A DNA stretch of 64,000 bases from Crotophaga sulcirostris. Taxonomy: Eukaryota > Chordata > Aves > Cuculiformes > Crotophagidae. The translations under genes and the position numbers were made by a program. Below, in pieces: positions 24,201 through 39,200 of this stretch. Position 1 is the stretch's first letter. The number at the start of each line of letters is the position of its first letter. The notes below the pieces were generated by a model, which was not told the DNA's origin, searched no databases, and saw only the letters and a program-made list of their open reading frames with translations. The stretch is taken from assembly GCA_013397455.1 (NCBI GenBank), contig VYZB01000120.1, forward strand, positions 924,250 to 988,249. The letters run 5' to 3'.

Positions 24201-27200
24201 ATGAAGACAAACAGAAATTGACAACAACATTGCTATGTTTAACATGTGAATACATTAACTCAGTGTTAACACTGTAGCTTACCTTTTCTTTACCAACAGC
24301 AAGACCAATTAGGCTGATGCATTCAATAGTCTTTCCTCTTAGAAGTCTTAACTCCTTCTGAACAGCATTCTCAACAATGTGTTTTAAAGAGGGCATAAAT
24401 AAATCATAGTAGGGAACAAACTTCTCCTCTGCTGTATCTGCAACTGATGCAATTGAAGTCACAACTTGCTCCAAAACTAGCTTAGTGCCTTTCTGTATTA
24501 ACTTGGAAAGAGGAAGAATAAAGTGTTATATTTATAAAGCACGTATTTTACTTAAAAGCATGCCAAATCTAAAAAACTCTTACGTATCCTAATTCTTGTC
24601 AGTTTACACCAAAATCAGCAGATATGTCTACTGGCTCATTTCAGAGATCTTAGTTCAGCTACACTTTCTCTGCATATGTAACAGATTACCCTCTGTGAAG
24701 CAATTTGTGCAGTGTATTATACCTCTTGTAATTTTATCACCATAGTGGAATGAAGATGCTTCACTAGGTTATCCAAATATGGAATAAGCAGTGACTTGGG
24801 ACAATCTTCAGTGAAGTTTATGAGTGCCGAAGCTGCATGGGCTTGAACACGGGGGTTGCCTTGATCCTCCATGGTTTGCAGGAGAGCTGCTATCACCTGA
24901 AATAGAAATGTTTATTTTCAGAAAAAACAAATTTGTGAAAGGGACATAGTTTTACCACCTTTTTTGTTAACTATTTTAGTACTTGCCTTCTCATGAAATT
25001 TCTTTTGAAAACCAGGTGCGAAGTCAGTTGCCATTTGTCCAATAGCATTACAAGCAGCGAATCTTACTCTTGGATGCTGGAAAAATATTACCCTCAAATA
25101 GTTAACAAGTTAGTCACAAGAGCAAAGATGAAAACATTTTTAAATAATTAACTGAATTAGACTCACAGGATCCTGAAGGAATAGCAAAACGAAATTAACT
25201 ATCTCATTTAAAATTCCCTCCATCTGTTGGTGGCAACCTTCTCCAATGACCGAGAGTGCCATCAAGCCAGCATGCCTGTATTTCCAGTCAGCTATAGATG
25301 AATAAAAAGAAAAATCAATGTATATTATACATTTTGGAACTACAAAGCACTACAAAGACCAATCACCATTGTTAGGGAGATGGGGTAGGAGGAAGAAGAG
25401 TGAAGAAGTGGAGAGGGAAGGGAATTTGATGCATTGACTTGATTTGTTAAATACTTTTCACTTTTCCCCATACATACTTCCAGAGATGCACAAAATTTTG
25501 AGTATCTAATCCAGGCCAAATCCAGACCTAGAAAAAAGAATTCTAAACTGCTGATACAATTATGTACATGGCACTACAACCTGGGAACTGCATTTTCATG
25601 AAATGAGCTAATCAGGGAGACATCAAGACAGTGTTCCCCCCCTTCTCTAAAATGATATCAAAACAGCCTATACCTTCATCTTTAGGTCAGGAAAGAAAAA
25701 AGGTCTAGAGAGGCAAATAATGTCTAAATGTAAAACAAACAAATAATCAGAACTGAACTTCTCAGCAGTGTCCCCAGGACCATTTAAGAACAGCAACACT
25801 CTCTTTAGGGATATAAAGCTTCTCTCTGCCTCCAAGTCCCACTAGCCTGTTCTCAGGCCAGTGGGTATTGTTGAAATGGATCTTACACACGTCTCTACTT
25901 TTTCTATAGGCCAGGGAAACATATCAGAAACTCTTCATTTCTTTTATTTATTAATTTTTACAAAAATCTCTCTCTGTGTTATAAACCACAGGATTACAGA
26001 AAACAAAACCAGAAGAACGAACAGGTTTATCAAACAACCTGTGGGAAAGGTACGTAACAGAACTTGTTTCTCAAAATAATGCAAGATTTGACTGCTGCTG
26101 GTAGCATATTAAATTCCTGGGATGAACACCACCACAGTTCAGCGCACTGGAATCCTAACAAACTTCTGTTTCATTAGGATTAGATGAAATATTGTCTTGA
26201 CAGAAGGATTAGTGAAGAAGCAGTTTACTTTGCTGCTATTTAAGTTCATTGGATGTTTCTAGTTAAGCCTGCACCTTGTTACTCTCACTGAATTACTACT
26301 AACACAAATTCCAGACTTGAAATTAATAACACTACAAAATAAATCACAATCATGTTTGGACCATTTGGATATTTGATCCAAAATTGGAAATTTTAAATTA
26401 TTTCAATCAACATTTGTGAGAAAAGTGGTGGGGATGGGTGAAGGGAAAGTTAAATTTTCAAGAGTGTCCACAATAGTTTAGTCTAAGTGCCTTCACCTTT
26501 CCCCTCAACTCCCTACCAGTGAAGCCTCTGAACCAAACAATACCTATTGCATTCCCCTTTCCAAAAAGTACTAATGGTTATGGAAAGCTCTAACTCAGCA
26601 GAAAGAAAGCATCAGGTGCCAACTGCATGATTTCTCCCCTTTACAGGAGTCAGGTCTTACAGCCACTAAACTCCACATCTTTCTATGGGTCCTACAAATG
26701 AGGTGTTTGCTAGCCTTGAAGCTATTAACACTAAAAAGGTCAGGTTAATCTGTTTCCAAAATACAACTTTCTTTACCAAAAAACTTGAAATAGTAGGAAA
26801 GGTACTCAAATTTTGCATCATCCTGTACTTCAAAGGCTCAGTGTACACAGCAAACGTACTATATTTTTGAATGATTGCCTGAGCAAGCATTGCAGCTATT
26901 TTAAGAGGAAAAGAAGCATTCAAAGCAACTGGTAAGAATATATGAAATCACTTCATGATATAAATATTAAAATCAGTATACCAAAACACAGCCAGTCTAC
27001 CACAAACTTCTGCTGTATTTTGGTCCATCAAATTCCAGGAAAAAAAAAGAACAAATTCTCCTCTATGAACTTTAAAGTATTAAAATTTCACTGAAATGCA
27101 GCACTTCTGAAGAAACAACAAAAAAAAAAACCCGAAAAACAGCTACAGGTGGCAGTTTAGGCATGCTTAAGATACTGTGGGGCACTGAGAATGTTATAAA

Positions 27201-30200
27201 GAAAAGAAGTCTTCCCTTATTTACATTTAATTCAGACTGAGTTTAAAAAAAAATGTAGTTTTGTTTTTGACAACTCCATTCAACTGCCCATGGTCCAGCA
27301 AAGAGTTGTAATGTACTGCATATAATTTTAATAAATCTCAGTCTAAGAAAAGGTATAAACTTCCAAATTCACAGCATTTACAGTTTTTCCTGCTGAAATC
27401 AAAAGTGAAAGTGTATAAAATATAATAGGTAGCCTAAAAGGAAGATTTAAGATGGATTCAAGTTCCCAGAAAGAACAGAATTGTAAAATTACTTACGATT
27501 CTGAAGCATTTGCATAATATGTTCTTTAATCACAGGTAAAACAAGTTTTCCTCCAAGGCCACACGTCATCCTGTCCAGTGCACTCTCACCAGCAACTGCA
27601 TTGCTAAATATCAGTTACAGAAACATTAATGGTTTGATATCTACAACAGAACAGCCCAATGGGGCACAGAAAGGCCCTTTCCTGTCGTACTAGTCTTCAA
27701 ACTTTTGCTGTCTGAATACACATGAGCCTCTGTAGTAAATAAACCATACCTAAACCTAAAAGCACACACATCATGGATGCTTTGGTCACAAAATAATTAT
27801 TTAATCTCCATTTAAATGTTTATATTCTGTAGCCCATTGAATAAGTCTTGTAGCAGAGAATCTTGGGTCTTACTTGCACTGAAGGTATGGACTGAATTTT
27901 GCAACTATTACACATACCTATGTTGCTGTAAACTAAATTTGCAATGAATTCAGTAACAACACTGGCCAGCATCATACTGTCATGAGAACACAAACAAGCT
28001 CAGACTTGCTATACATCAGGTGAATCAGCAGAACTCAAGCTTTAGCACGTAAGAGACCCTCCCTGCATGGCAGCAACACCATTACTCCAGTAGCATGTTC
28101 TCTTGCCAACAACCTGGGCAGTAAACAGCCATTCCAGGTGAGGCATTTGAGACACAGCCAGTTTCAGAACTGAGAATAGCCAAACATCTGTGTAAGGTGA
28201 CTTATTATTCCCTACAGAGAATCAAAAGAATTTCCAGGAGGCAGCTAACTACTCTCTCAGAGACTATGGCTAGAACCAGACACATACGTTGATGGAAATA
28301 CTGAGTAGTTGTTCAGAAAGGGATGAACCCTCATTTTCTTTCAAGTATCTGTCAGTTTCATCAGAAACAGAGGTCTTCAAACTATCATGCCTGAATCACC
28401 TGGCCTCATTACAAACCTTAAAGAGTCTAGAAACTCACATGCTGTGAACAAAGATGTTTTTGCAAAGATATCAAAAGTGTTTCATGTGTTTTTCAAATCT
28501 GTCACATTAAAACAAACAGAATTATCACCAGCAATTATCACAACAGAGCACAGGCACACAGGTTTAGATTTGAGCAAACTTGTATGCAGTTCTGGAATCC
28601 CCAACATAAGAAGGATATGGAACAGGTGGAACAGGGTCCAGGGCCATGACGATGATCAGAGGCCTGGAGCAGCTCTGCTGTGAGAACAGGCTGAGAGAGT
28701 TGGAGTTGTTCAGACTGGAGAAGAGAAGGCTCCGGGGAGGTCTTATAGGATCCTCCCAGTACCTGAAGGGGTTACAGGAAAGCTGGGGAGGGGCTTTTTA
28801 CAAGGGTAAGTAGTGCTAGGATGAGAGGGAATGGCTTTAAATTGGAAGAGGGAAGATTTAGATTAGACATTAGGAAGAAATTCTTCACGCTGATGGTGGC
28901 GAGACACAGGCACAGGTTGCCCAGGGAAGCTGTGGATGCCCCCTCCCTGGAGGTGTTCAAGGTCAGGTTGGATGAGGCCTGGGGGGCTGGAACTGGATGG
29001 GCTTTAAGGGGCCTTCCAATCTAAACTATTCTATGATTCTATGAAAGTTAATGGCCATTTTCATCTGAAATGACATTCCTTGAGCTGTTTCCTTCCACCA
29101 TTAATTCACACATTCAATGCGAGGAAATAAAAATAGTGTATCTTAGAAAAATGACCACATGTCTCCCTGCAAAGCTTTTGCCAGGGAAAGAGGAAGTTGG
29201 ATTAACCTTTTCCTCCTTTAGAATTTCACTGTTCAATGAAGTCAGAGCAACAAAAAACTGGAAATGCTAAAATATTCCCTGAAGCTTTTGTGTAGGCTGA
29301 CTCACATCCCTTTTAGTCAGATCCGAACACACCCTTACTCTGTTACAGCCTGATGATCATTAGCCTGTTTCTTGGACTGCACAGAAATTCCAGTTGTCTC
29401 ATCTAGCTATAAAGATTCAAGAAGCAGAAGAGATTAACATGCACATCAGCTTATCAGCAACTCTCCACAAAGGAGAACTTCAGTGGTGGGAAATGTGTAG
29501 TAACAGAAATGAACCTGCTAAAAGAAAAAAATGACCACCACATAATCACCAGAGACCAGCTGATGGCCAGTATTTCGTGTCTAAGACTCAAGCTCTCCTA
29601 TTACGTAGATATGGAGCTATGCTTCTCCTTTAGGTTAAGGTTGCTAAGCATAACTTTTTTTTTGATCTTTACGTGTTCTACTTGCAACTTGTAACGAAAA
29701 AAGGAAAATTTCCACTCTAAAATCCATAGACAGCTAATTCATGTTTAGAAGAACAAAGTTACTCTGCTGACAAAGAGAAATTGGCATGCCTCAAAGGGAT
29801 GATTCAGAACACTTACTAATACTAAGCTGCCTAAAGCGGGCAGTCTGAATAAACTTCCACACCCTGAAAGTCCTGATGATGATTTGAACTTGAATATTCT
29901 ATTTTCGCATGAAATTTAGCTGAATGAAAAGATTCAACTACTTGACAAACCTGAATGCAGTTGTGTCTGGCAGTTCTATCTGTATGGCAAAATTTCAAAG
30001 TTAAGGAAGTGAAACAGGTTAAAATGTACTGGTCTACCATGTGAGAGGGGGAAGGAAAGACAGATTACTTCCAATGCCATAATCAAGGGGAACAAAAAAA
30101 AGAGTATTCCAAGTCAAGCAGAGATTAAACAGGTTCTTCCATAAATTCCTACAAATTGGTGTTGGTCTTTACACACCCAGTATCAAGTAGAAGTCCCTAT

Positions 30201-33200
30201 ACAGTTCAGTGTTAAATCAGTACCTCTTCTATTGCCTGTCTTTCTATGAAGATCTCAATGCGTTCTGTGACAAATTGTTTCCAAACACTAATTACATCTG
30301 AGTCTTGAAGGAGATGCCAGATGGGGCAAAAAGTGTCTAGACTGGTAAATGAATACCTGTGTCTTTACAGAAGTGTGGAGATGGTTAGCATCTACACATA
30401 GGAGACACTCTTTTCTGCTTCATTCTAACTGTATTTGGACAAGAGCAGATGTAACAGGATGCTGTAGACAAACCACTGTCATTCTAGTGAAAAGGTGGAG
30501 CAAGCTACAAAGCATGCAATAATAAGCAAATTAGCAAGATGGGACATCTTCAGTAGATCTTTCTTTCCTAATACACAACAAGATAGTCATACCAGGGAAT
30601 TAAAATAATAGCAAAATCATAATATTTTTGAGCTACAGGAAATCCAGCAAGGAATTCCACTATGAATTTTGATGTCCTTCCAAAGGTAGGCAGTTTTTCC
30701 TTTATCACCACCTTTCAAGGGCATCAGCACAGAAAAATATGAAGAGATTGGTTGTAGATGATTAAACAGGTCAGTATACTTCAGTTTTGGTTCCAGCTAA
30801 CTTCAGTCTAAGCCCTCAATTTCAAAGGTTAGGAAGTACTGACTTCTGAACTGAGTAACAGAAACGATAAAAGAAACGAAGTTTGAAAAATTAAACCAGC
30901 GGAAAACAGCAGACAAGAACATGCAGCTCGTAAAAGTAAATTACAGCAATACATGAATTCTGAAAGAATTTACTTAGTTACTGAACAGTACCTAAATAAC
31001 CTATATATAAGCTGTCTGAGAACAGTCATGTATACGGCTCATGACTGAGGCAACAAAATTAGAAGAGTTACTTGTGTAAAGGAAACTGATGCACTGCAGT
31101 TATTTGCATCCTGCACTTACAATCTGCCTTTAGCCACACAGCCTTGATAATATATTGAAACAAGTTTCATAATCACCTGTCAAAATCATCATCTTCAATC
31201 TCATCTGCATTTGCCCAATCTTCATCATCTTCCAAGTCAACCATCATTGCTAACATTTGAGGAACTGAAAAAAAAGTTTTAAACACAGGTTGCTTTCTTA
31301 AAATAGGCTCTCAAATACCAAGTATAAAGTTTAATTTCTCTCCTTTCAAAAAATAATTGAAGAAAAATAACTCTTCTTCCAGCAGCAGATAGCCAGGTCT
31401 GTCAAACTGCATCAGCCTATAAAGTCCAAGTTTATTGAAAGAGTTAAATAAAGTATTATACACTTTTAGAACTCTGATACATTTCCTTTGAACATTTACG
31501 GATGAAAGAGACTATTTGTTATGGAAGAGTAATACTCAACCCTTAGTTTTACTAACATGATACATTTAGAGGCTGAGAGAGTTGTGGTTGTTCAGCTTGG
31601 AGAAGACTCCAAGGAGACCTTATTGCGGCCTTTCAATACTTAAAGCGGGTTTATAAGAAAGATAGGGAAAAACTTTTTAGTATGGCCTGTAACAACAGGA
31701 CAAGGGGTAATGGTTTTAAACTAAAGGAGAAGTTTAGACTAGATATTACAAAGGAATTTTTTTCAGTGACGGTGGTGAAGCGCTGGAACAGGTTGCCCGG
31801 AGAGGTGGTAGATGCCCCATCCCTGGAAATATTCAAGGTCAGGTTGAATGGGGCTGTGAGCAACCTGATCGAGTTGAAGGTGCCCCTGCTTACTGCAGAG
31901 GGGTTTGTCTGGATGACCTTCATGGTCCCTTCCAATGCAACCATTCTATGATTTTATTAACATACAGTGGTCACTTAGCATAAAGCTTTACTTTTACAAT
32001 AAAGTAATGGTTGATTTTCCCTCCCTTAATGTGTTTTTTTTAATCATGAAAATATCTTGCACATAATAATCCACCAGTTTTCTGCTTCTACCTCTGCAGA
32101 CTGATTCTGTCTGCTCTTCTCATTCTAAGGTTTTATAGAGGCTATTACAAAATCTTCATCGTAATGTTTAACTACTATGCAACACCTATTCTGAGTTGTT
32201 CTCACAGGAGGGGGGAGTGATTTGTTTATTGTAAACCTGCTTGTTCCTGTGCACTTCATAAGCCCAAGGAGCACTTTCAAAGCAAAGCAGGGTGTTTTTA
32301 AGTATTCTTTACTTCATATTACACTAACCACTCAGAGTGGTCATTTGAATTCAACATCATTTATGCAAAAAAAAGCTTCACTTTACCCTGGAAACCAAAG
32401 TTTTCAGGAAAATACTCAACCACTGAGCTTTAAGCGTCTTTTTAGGACAGTCTACCATACACAGACATCAGTCAAATGCCCTTCACAGAAGCCTACCTCA
32501 AAAACCAATAGGAATGCATTAGTCCATGCTGTTGCTGAGATTTTACTGCAAATGATTAGGTATACTGTGACTGGTGAAATTCATAATATACTTACACTAC
32601 TCTAATCTACCACAGAGGCACAACCCTAAGCAAACTCACCTCACCATACACCTGGACAGATGAGAAGCTTATGGTTCGCTGGTGACCATATTGCTCACTG
32701 ATAGTATTGTGGGGCAAGTATCAAAAAAAATCAAATTATGGATTGATTTTCTTGATGTGGTTACATATCTTCAGACAGAGATTATACCATTGCTGCAAAA
32801 ACCTTCATAAAGCTTTTATATACACGTCAAGATAACTCAATGGACATTAGGAACTCTTTAGAATGATGCCCACATGTCAGAATTCTATACACTTACTGGT
32901 CACTGATAAAGAGTTTCCTTAAAAAAGTATTATAAAGCTTTTCAGACAGAGACTCATAAGTACACACATGAAAATGATTTAATATCACACCTCTGAAATA
33001 TGGAAGTCAACCATCATCTGCGACAAACGCTACATGGTTCCAAAAACTGATGTCGTAGTGTTCATTGCTACTAACAAGCAGAAAACAAACTATCATCCAA
33101 AGCTGACCGGTCATCATTAAATCCAGAATCTGCAAAAGCTTGTAAACATGTTGTTCCATCTTGGTGTTTAATGTGAATGTAGTTGCAAGTAAGCACAGTT

Positions 33201-36200
33201 TCACAATTTTTTTTTTTTTAAATGTAGAGTTATGCATTAGAAGTTTCAACATTGTCCTGACAAGCCCTTAAAATTTAACTATTGCTAATATATACTGCTT
33301 ACAAACAAGTCAAGGATGAGCTCACTAAACCTGCTTCTTGTCAGACCATGCCATGACTCTACATTTTCTGGACACTGGGCAAAACTACAGCCAAAGATAA
33401 GCTGCAGTTCTGGTTTCTAGGGAATGAGCAATAAAATACTGCTATCTTGAGCTACACTGAGCTCAAGGAGGGAGTCTGAATGCAAATGGAATTCCTGAGC
33501 AGAATACTTGTAGACAGGATGCAGACTTACTCCTAGATCAGCATTATGCCTAGTAAAACCAGCATATGATGACAGTTTTGCCCAAGAGCCAGTTCTAGTT
33601 GTAAGGACCAAGTAATTTAGCAACTTTTTAGTTGAATCAAAGCTGAAAGTCTTTTATACTAAGGCACAAAACCAAGACAAAAGCAATCCTTTTTGGCTGA
33701 ATTTTTATCACTCTCTGAGCACAAATGCTTTACTAGCTCTGCAAAGTATGTTTTGCACCTTAGTGATTCATTAACATTAGGAGCAATTTGACAATGACTT
33801 GCAAGCCAAAAGGATTTTATTCCCACATGGTGCCTTATCTTAATACAATATCTTAACACAAATAATTCATTCCTAAACAGCAAATAGCAAGCCAATATAA
33901 AAGTAATACATTCTAAAGAGATAGGAGCTACTTCTCCACTGTGCTGCCTGACCAGATAAGAAGCTTATAATGATTTGTGGGACAGCATGTGTCAAGCGTT
34001 AATACTCTCAATAAGCTACACAGCATTCTAAACATTTTCAAATTTCAAAATATATTCTGAAAGAATATATTCTTTATAAAACTATTCTACAAGTAAACAA
34101 GACTCCTATTCAATAGCTCAAACACTTAAGTCAACATATGCAGTTTAGAACATTTTCCAGAAGTTACAATTATTTTATTGACATGTACACATACAACTTT
34201 CCTAAGTCTGAGCACACGAGTCAAAAAAAGATGCTTTTTAAATGACCGTCTTAATGCAAGTTTCAGAAAACAAGCAAGGATCTAGACAGACACAAGTGTT
34301 ACAAGGAGGAAAAAGAATCCTTTCAAAAAAGCAGGTTACATTGCTGCGTCAGTGCCCTGATCAAAAAGGATTTAAAAGGCAGAGAAATACCAGTGCGCAC
34401 AGCATTGCTGCTGAGGCTGTCCAGAGGACAGTTATTTTAAAGATCTCAAATAATAATGCATGATTAAAAAGAATTTACAGTTTGCATGTTAAACAGACTA
34501 ATTAGACTCTCTCTAAGTATTTATTTAGGGATCTGATTTTTGATTTACAGTTTTACCTCAACACTGAAGCTCAACATCAACATGCATCATGAATTCCTTC
34601 AGTCTTTAGTTGCCAGTACCGAGTAGCTGGCCTACATACTAATTTCAAATGCAGAACTCTTTATAGTACAAATTTTTAAAGTCAGCAGAGAAGCATCAAA
34701 GTAGTATTTTCTTTGGCAACACCTACTGAAGAATCTACTGTATTTTTAGTATTTTGTTGGCTGCATAAGCACAGATTATTTATGACAAGTGATAACAAGA
34801 AGATGTTTTCTCCATAAGAAAATTCCATTCAGTGTTACCTAAAGTTACCAGCACCAGCAAATTCTGAATTAGGCATGGTTTTGCCACTAGTCACCTGCAA
34901 AGGCAGTTTAACACTGGAAAGGAAAAAAAAAAAATCGCTTCAACAAAGAGAATGATACTTACTGGCTTGTGCAACAATGTTTGTATGCCTCCTCAGCATA
35001 GCAGCAGCAGTTTCTGACAAGGTCACAATTACTTCAAGCGCCAAATGACGCTGCATGTTACTGAGATTGGCATCTGCACACAACTACAATCCAGAAGATT
35101 AGAGCAAATGATTAGGACAGAGGTTTTGGGGTGGAAAGACTGATTTTTTTTAAAAAAAATTCCTAGCTTTACCTTCAGACTTAGTTGCAATGTAGGTTCT
35201 AAATGTGGTCGTAAATACTTGGGAACAGAATCTGCCATTTCTACAAGGGATTTCAGGACAGAATCATCGTTTTGGTAGCAGGCTTCATTTACAATCTATA
35301 AAGAGAGGAGATGAAGGTAAGATTAAATAAAACAAAAAAATACTATGAATGGGATCACTGTTATAAGACATTTGATTAACTGTAGTCTCGTCTCTCTGAA
35401 TAGTCTCATTTGGCATTAGTGGCTTCGCCTTAGTAGCTAAAGTAGTTGGAGCCTTAGGCCTCAAGAACTGACAGAGTAAAAAACTAATGCTGCTAACAAA
35501 GAACTAACAGAATCTGGCAGATAAGAGTGGAATGAAGAAGATAAGGACCAAAGAAACAATTCCAAGACAATGAAGTAACTTCAGAAGGCCAGCCCCCTAA
35601 CAGTGAAAACCAATAACAAATCAAGAGTCCACTGACAAGAATTAAGTCACTTGACTTAAAGAAAAATTGCAAAGTAGAATTGCTCCTTCTTGCCCAAAAG
35701 AAGGAAAATGAGCCTAACTCCTTTTTCCCCTGTTATGCGAGAACAGCTTTGAAGAGCTTCCACTTACAAACACCAGGAATCTTAAATTACTTTTTCCAGG
35801 CAACAGTGGAAAGCCACCAAATAAAGCAGACCTTTCAGCTTTGCGTCACAGGACACGGGAAAGACAAAAAGAAATAAAGCTTTATGCAAGTATCTTTACT
35901 AACCTACAGCTACATTCTGGAAAGTAACTTAAAACTTACTTTTAACTGCCCACGTTGATACTCTGGTACCAAAACCAGCACACAGTTATTCAATGATGTT
36001 AAAACTCTTCTAGAGTAGGACATGAAATCCCAAACCTCAAAAAACCCCACAGTCTTTAAACACACTATTGGGGTTTTGAAAGGAGCTTTCATTAGCAAAG
36101 TATTTGATGTCTTCCTACTGCATAACATTTTTTAAAGTGAATAGCTTGGTGGTTTTCACTACTTAAGACTAGAATCCAACACTTTCAATAATGCCATTCA

Positions 36201-39200
36201 AACAGTCCACACTTTCGAAACAGAAGCAGCATCATCTAGTATCAGAAGTGTTCCAGGAACAAAAAAAAAATCATCACGAAGCCTTTTGGCCACCTATTAA
36301 GGCCTTTTGGACTAATATACTTCGAACCTGTAATATTTACAGGAAGTTTCTTTAAAGGTCTGTACTTTATATCCATTGCAACTCTGACAGTTTCTTAAAG
36401 TAAGACTAGGTTTCTGAAGAAGTAAGTTCAAAATGCACGGTTAGCCCTAAAAGGCAGAAGCACTTTTTCTGTAGTATCAAAACACCAACAATCGGAGAAG
36501 TCAGTTGAAGTTCAAGCTGCATTACCTCCATTGCAAGATAAATCCCTCAGGTAAAAATTTCGACTATTAGTCCTGAAAGTTTGACTTCTACCATAACCAT
36601 TACAGAAATTTTACTGAAAGGACTGAATTGTTAAGTCAGAATTTTATTTTTAGTTTTTTTTACCATGCCAATATTTCAACAAAGCGAACTTCAACAGCAA
36701 CAAAAAAAGGCATCCAACTGTCTCCAAAGGTCACTCACCACTATTCTAACACATCCCATCTCCTATTTATAAACTCAGATCTTCATATCCATCTTGTGTT
36801 ACCGCAGCCAGAAAATCCAGTCCTCCTCTAGAATAAGTCTAACATAGTTCTGTGCAACATGTTTGCAAATTAAAGCTTGAAAATGCAAGTGCACATGTTT
36901 TTACAGTCTAAAATAGAAGCACTGAAACTTGTATCACACAAAGTGGGCTATTAGACACAAAGTCTACAGACAGCATACTATTTAACTGCCAGAAATCAAG
37001 ACGAATGGCATGCTCACCCCAAATCCTGCCTCATTCCCCCTCATACAGTACTCAGCAGTGAAAGTCCTCTCAAATTTTTTTGAACAATACTATTGTCATT
37101 GCTAAACTCAGGCAGAGACTAACCACCAAATAGTGATTTCAATACCAAAATGCTTGTCTTGTACACACTAGAGCTCATTTTTGAGTGCAGTTGATTTTAA
37201 TAAATTCCTCTCACTTTCCATTTAAGATCAAGAAGAATTCCATTGGTTGCAGAAGCCAGTAAACTTGGCACAATTTTTGTTCAGCTTCCCACAAAGCACA
37301 CACAAACAAGTTATTGGCTTTCACTGTCAACAGGAACCTGCTGTATTGCAAGTAGTCAGTATTTAACCTAAATTTAGCCTAATTTAAAATCACAGAAAGT
37401 TCACTAGCACTGTTATCACAGGAGTTTAGTTCCACTTTTTTCTTAATATAGAAAGGGAACGGTACTGTGAAATTGTCATCCTTCAGAGCACAAAATATTT
37501 CTTTCTCTGGTTTGGTTTAAAACAGGCTTTCCCCAAAAAGTAAAAAGCCCTATATTAGAATTCCAACTTTTGCTCAAATTCTTCCGTCCTAAAAGAGATC
37601 TAATCCAGCCTCAGAAACTACATGAAGTTTAAAAAGGCATTTTGTTTGCAAGTTCCTACTTTATGAAACAGTAAAGATCATTTGCCTAGACTATTGTTGT
37701 TACTCTAAGAATCTTTGTTCAGAGTAATTCTATGCTTTCCTCTAAACTGAAGGGATACAGGATATCATGGGTCAATGAACCTCCCAACTATCAATTGCTT
37801 GACATCTCAGGGTAGCTCATATTTAAAGCATACATCAATAACATGGTTAATTTAAGACCTGTATAATTTTGAGTTAAATACCTTACAAAGAATTTTAACT
37901 CATTTTCTAAGTAAAAATTAATCAGCATTGCACTACTTTTCTTAAAACCGTACCAATTAGCTTTACAAAATTCCTTATCAGTTTCCACTGTATCTTGCTG
38001 GTAACTGATGTCAGGCTAACTAAGATACAGTTAATCTGGGTCACTTTAAGTGTTACTCGTGTGATGTCTTACCTGCAAGATTCCAGGTAGCAAGTCTCCA
38101 AAATGTTTAAGAAGAGGAAGATTGTGCTCATTAGCAAGCACAAATGCGGCGGCAGCTCTAGCAGACAAACACCTGATCTAAAAGGTAGGATTGGAGAAAA
38201 ACATGAAGAACTGGTAATGAAACATGCCTTTGTTTTCTTTTAACATTAGGTCCATTATGAGACTGCATTTTATAATATCATTTTCCTTTTACATTTTCCT
38301 AATAGATATAACAATTAGTTTTTAATATGGGCTTTTATATGTTACTTCAAATTACAGTAAAGTGATAGCAAAGATCTTTAGCATCTGTGTCCTTCATGAT
38401 ACAAAAAAAGGTTTACTGCAGTATGAAGTCGCAAGAATCTTTGTTTTGTTTGTTTTTTGTTTTGGCTGGGCTTTTTTTAACAAAGAGAAAAAAACCCTAT
38501 TGTTTTTAACTTCCATTCCAATTTCAAATGTGCATGCAAGTGTCAAAGTGTCATTTTTCAAAAAGTACAACCTAAGTGCTCACAAAATGCTCCTTTAAAG
38601 GCATGACTTGTGGTACTTTAAAAAATGTTACACAGTTGACTTTCAAAGGTCAGAAAAAGTAATCCATGGGGGAGCAGCAAACTGAACCCAGATATCACAG
38701 CAGGGTTTCTTATCCTTGCCCAGCATTTTCCACAACAAAAGAATCATTTTCAAAGTACAATTCTCTGCACAAATCAATAAATCTCAAGTCTTGCAGAAAA
38801 GCAAGGCTTGCTAACATGCCCTTCCAGTAAAGCATGCACAAACAGTTCAAGGAGCTGCCATAGATCCAGAGTTTTGAGACCTACTGTGTACAGATACTAT
38901 GTATCTATACTGTTGAAACACAGGAGCCAGAAAGGGAGCTTAACAAGGGGGGTGCTGCTGGCTAAAACCCCTGGCTCTGTGCTTTGTGCCACCACAACTA
39001 GGTTTCTCCAAGTATAACTATGACTCAAGATTCTGGGTCTAAGAAGTGCAGATATGAGCCAGCCAGTCAGTTATAGGACCATGAAAAGGTTTGACCCTTC
39101 TGTTTTGCAGTAGGCATAGTCAAAATTCCAGACACATATCAGTTTCAGGTAAAGCAATTCTCCGGTTGCAACCCATGGTTTAACCTTTCTTTATGTTTAA

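Larger units (their letters stand above)
27604..34962 (-). other. IPO5 introns 9 and 8
   Basis: Two long introns on either side of exon 9 (31177-31264), 3.6 and 3.7 kb. Each holds one antisense CR1 (28581-29044 and 31571-31955). Nothing else was recognised. Confidence 0.75.
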
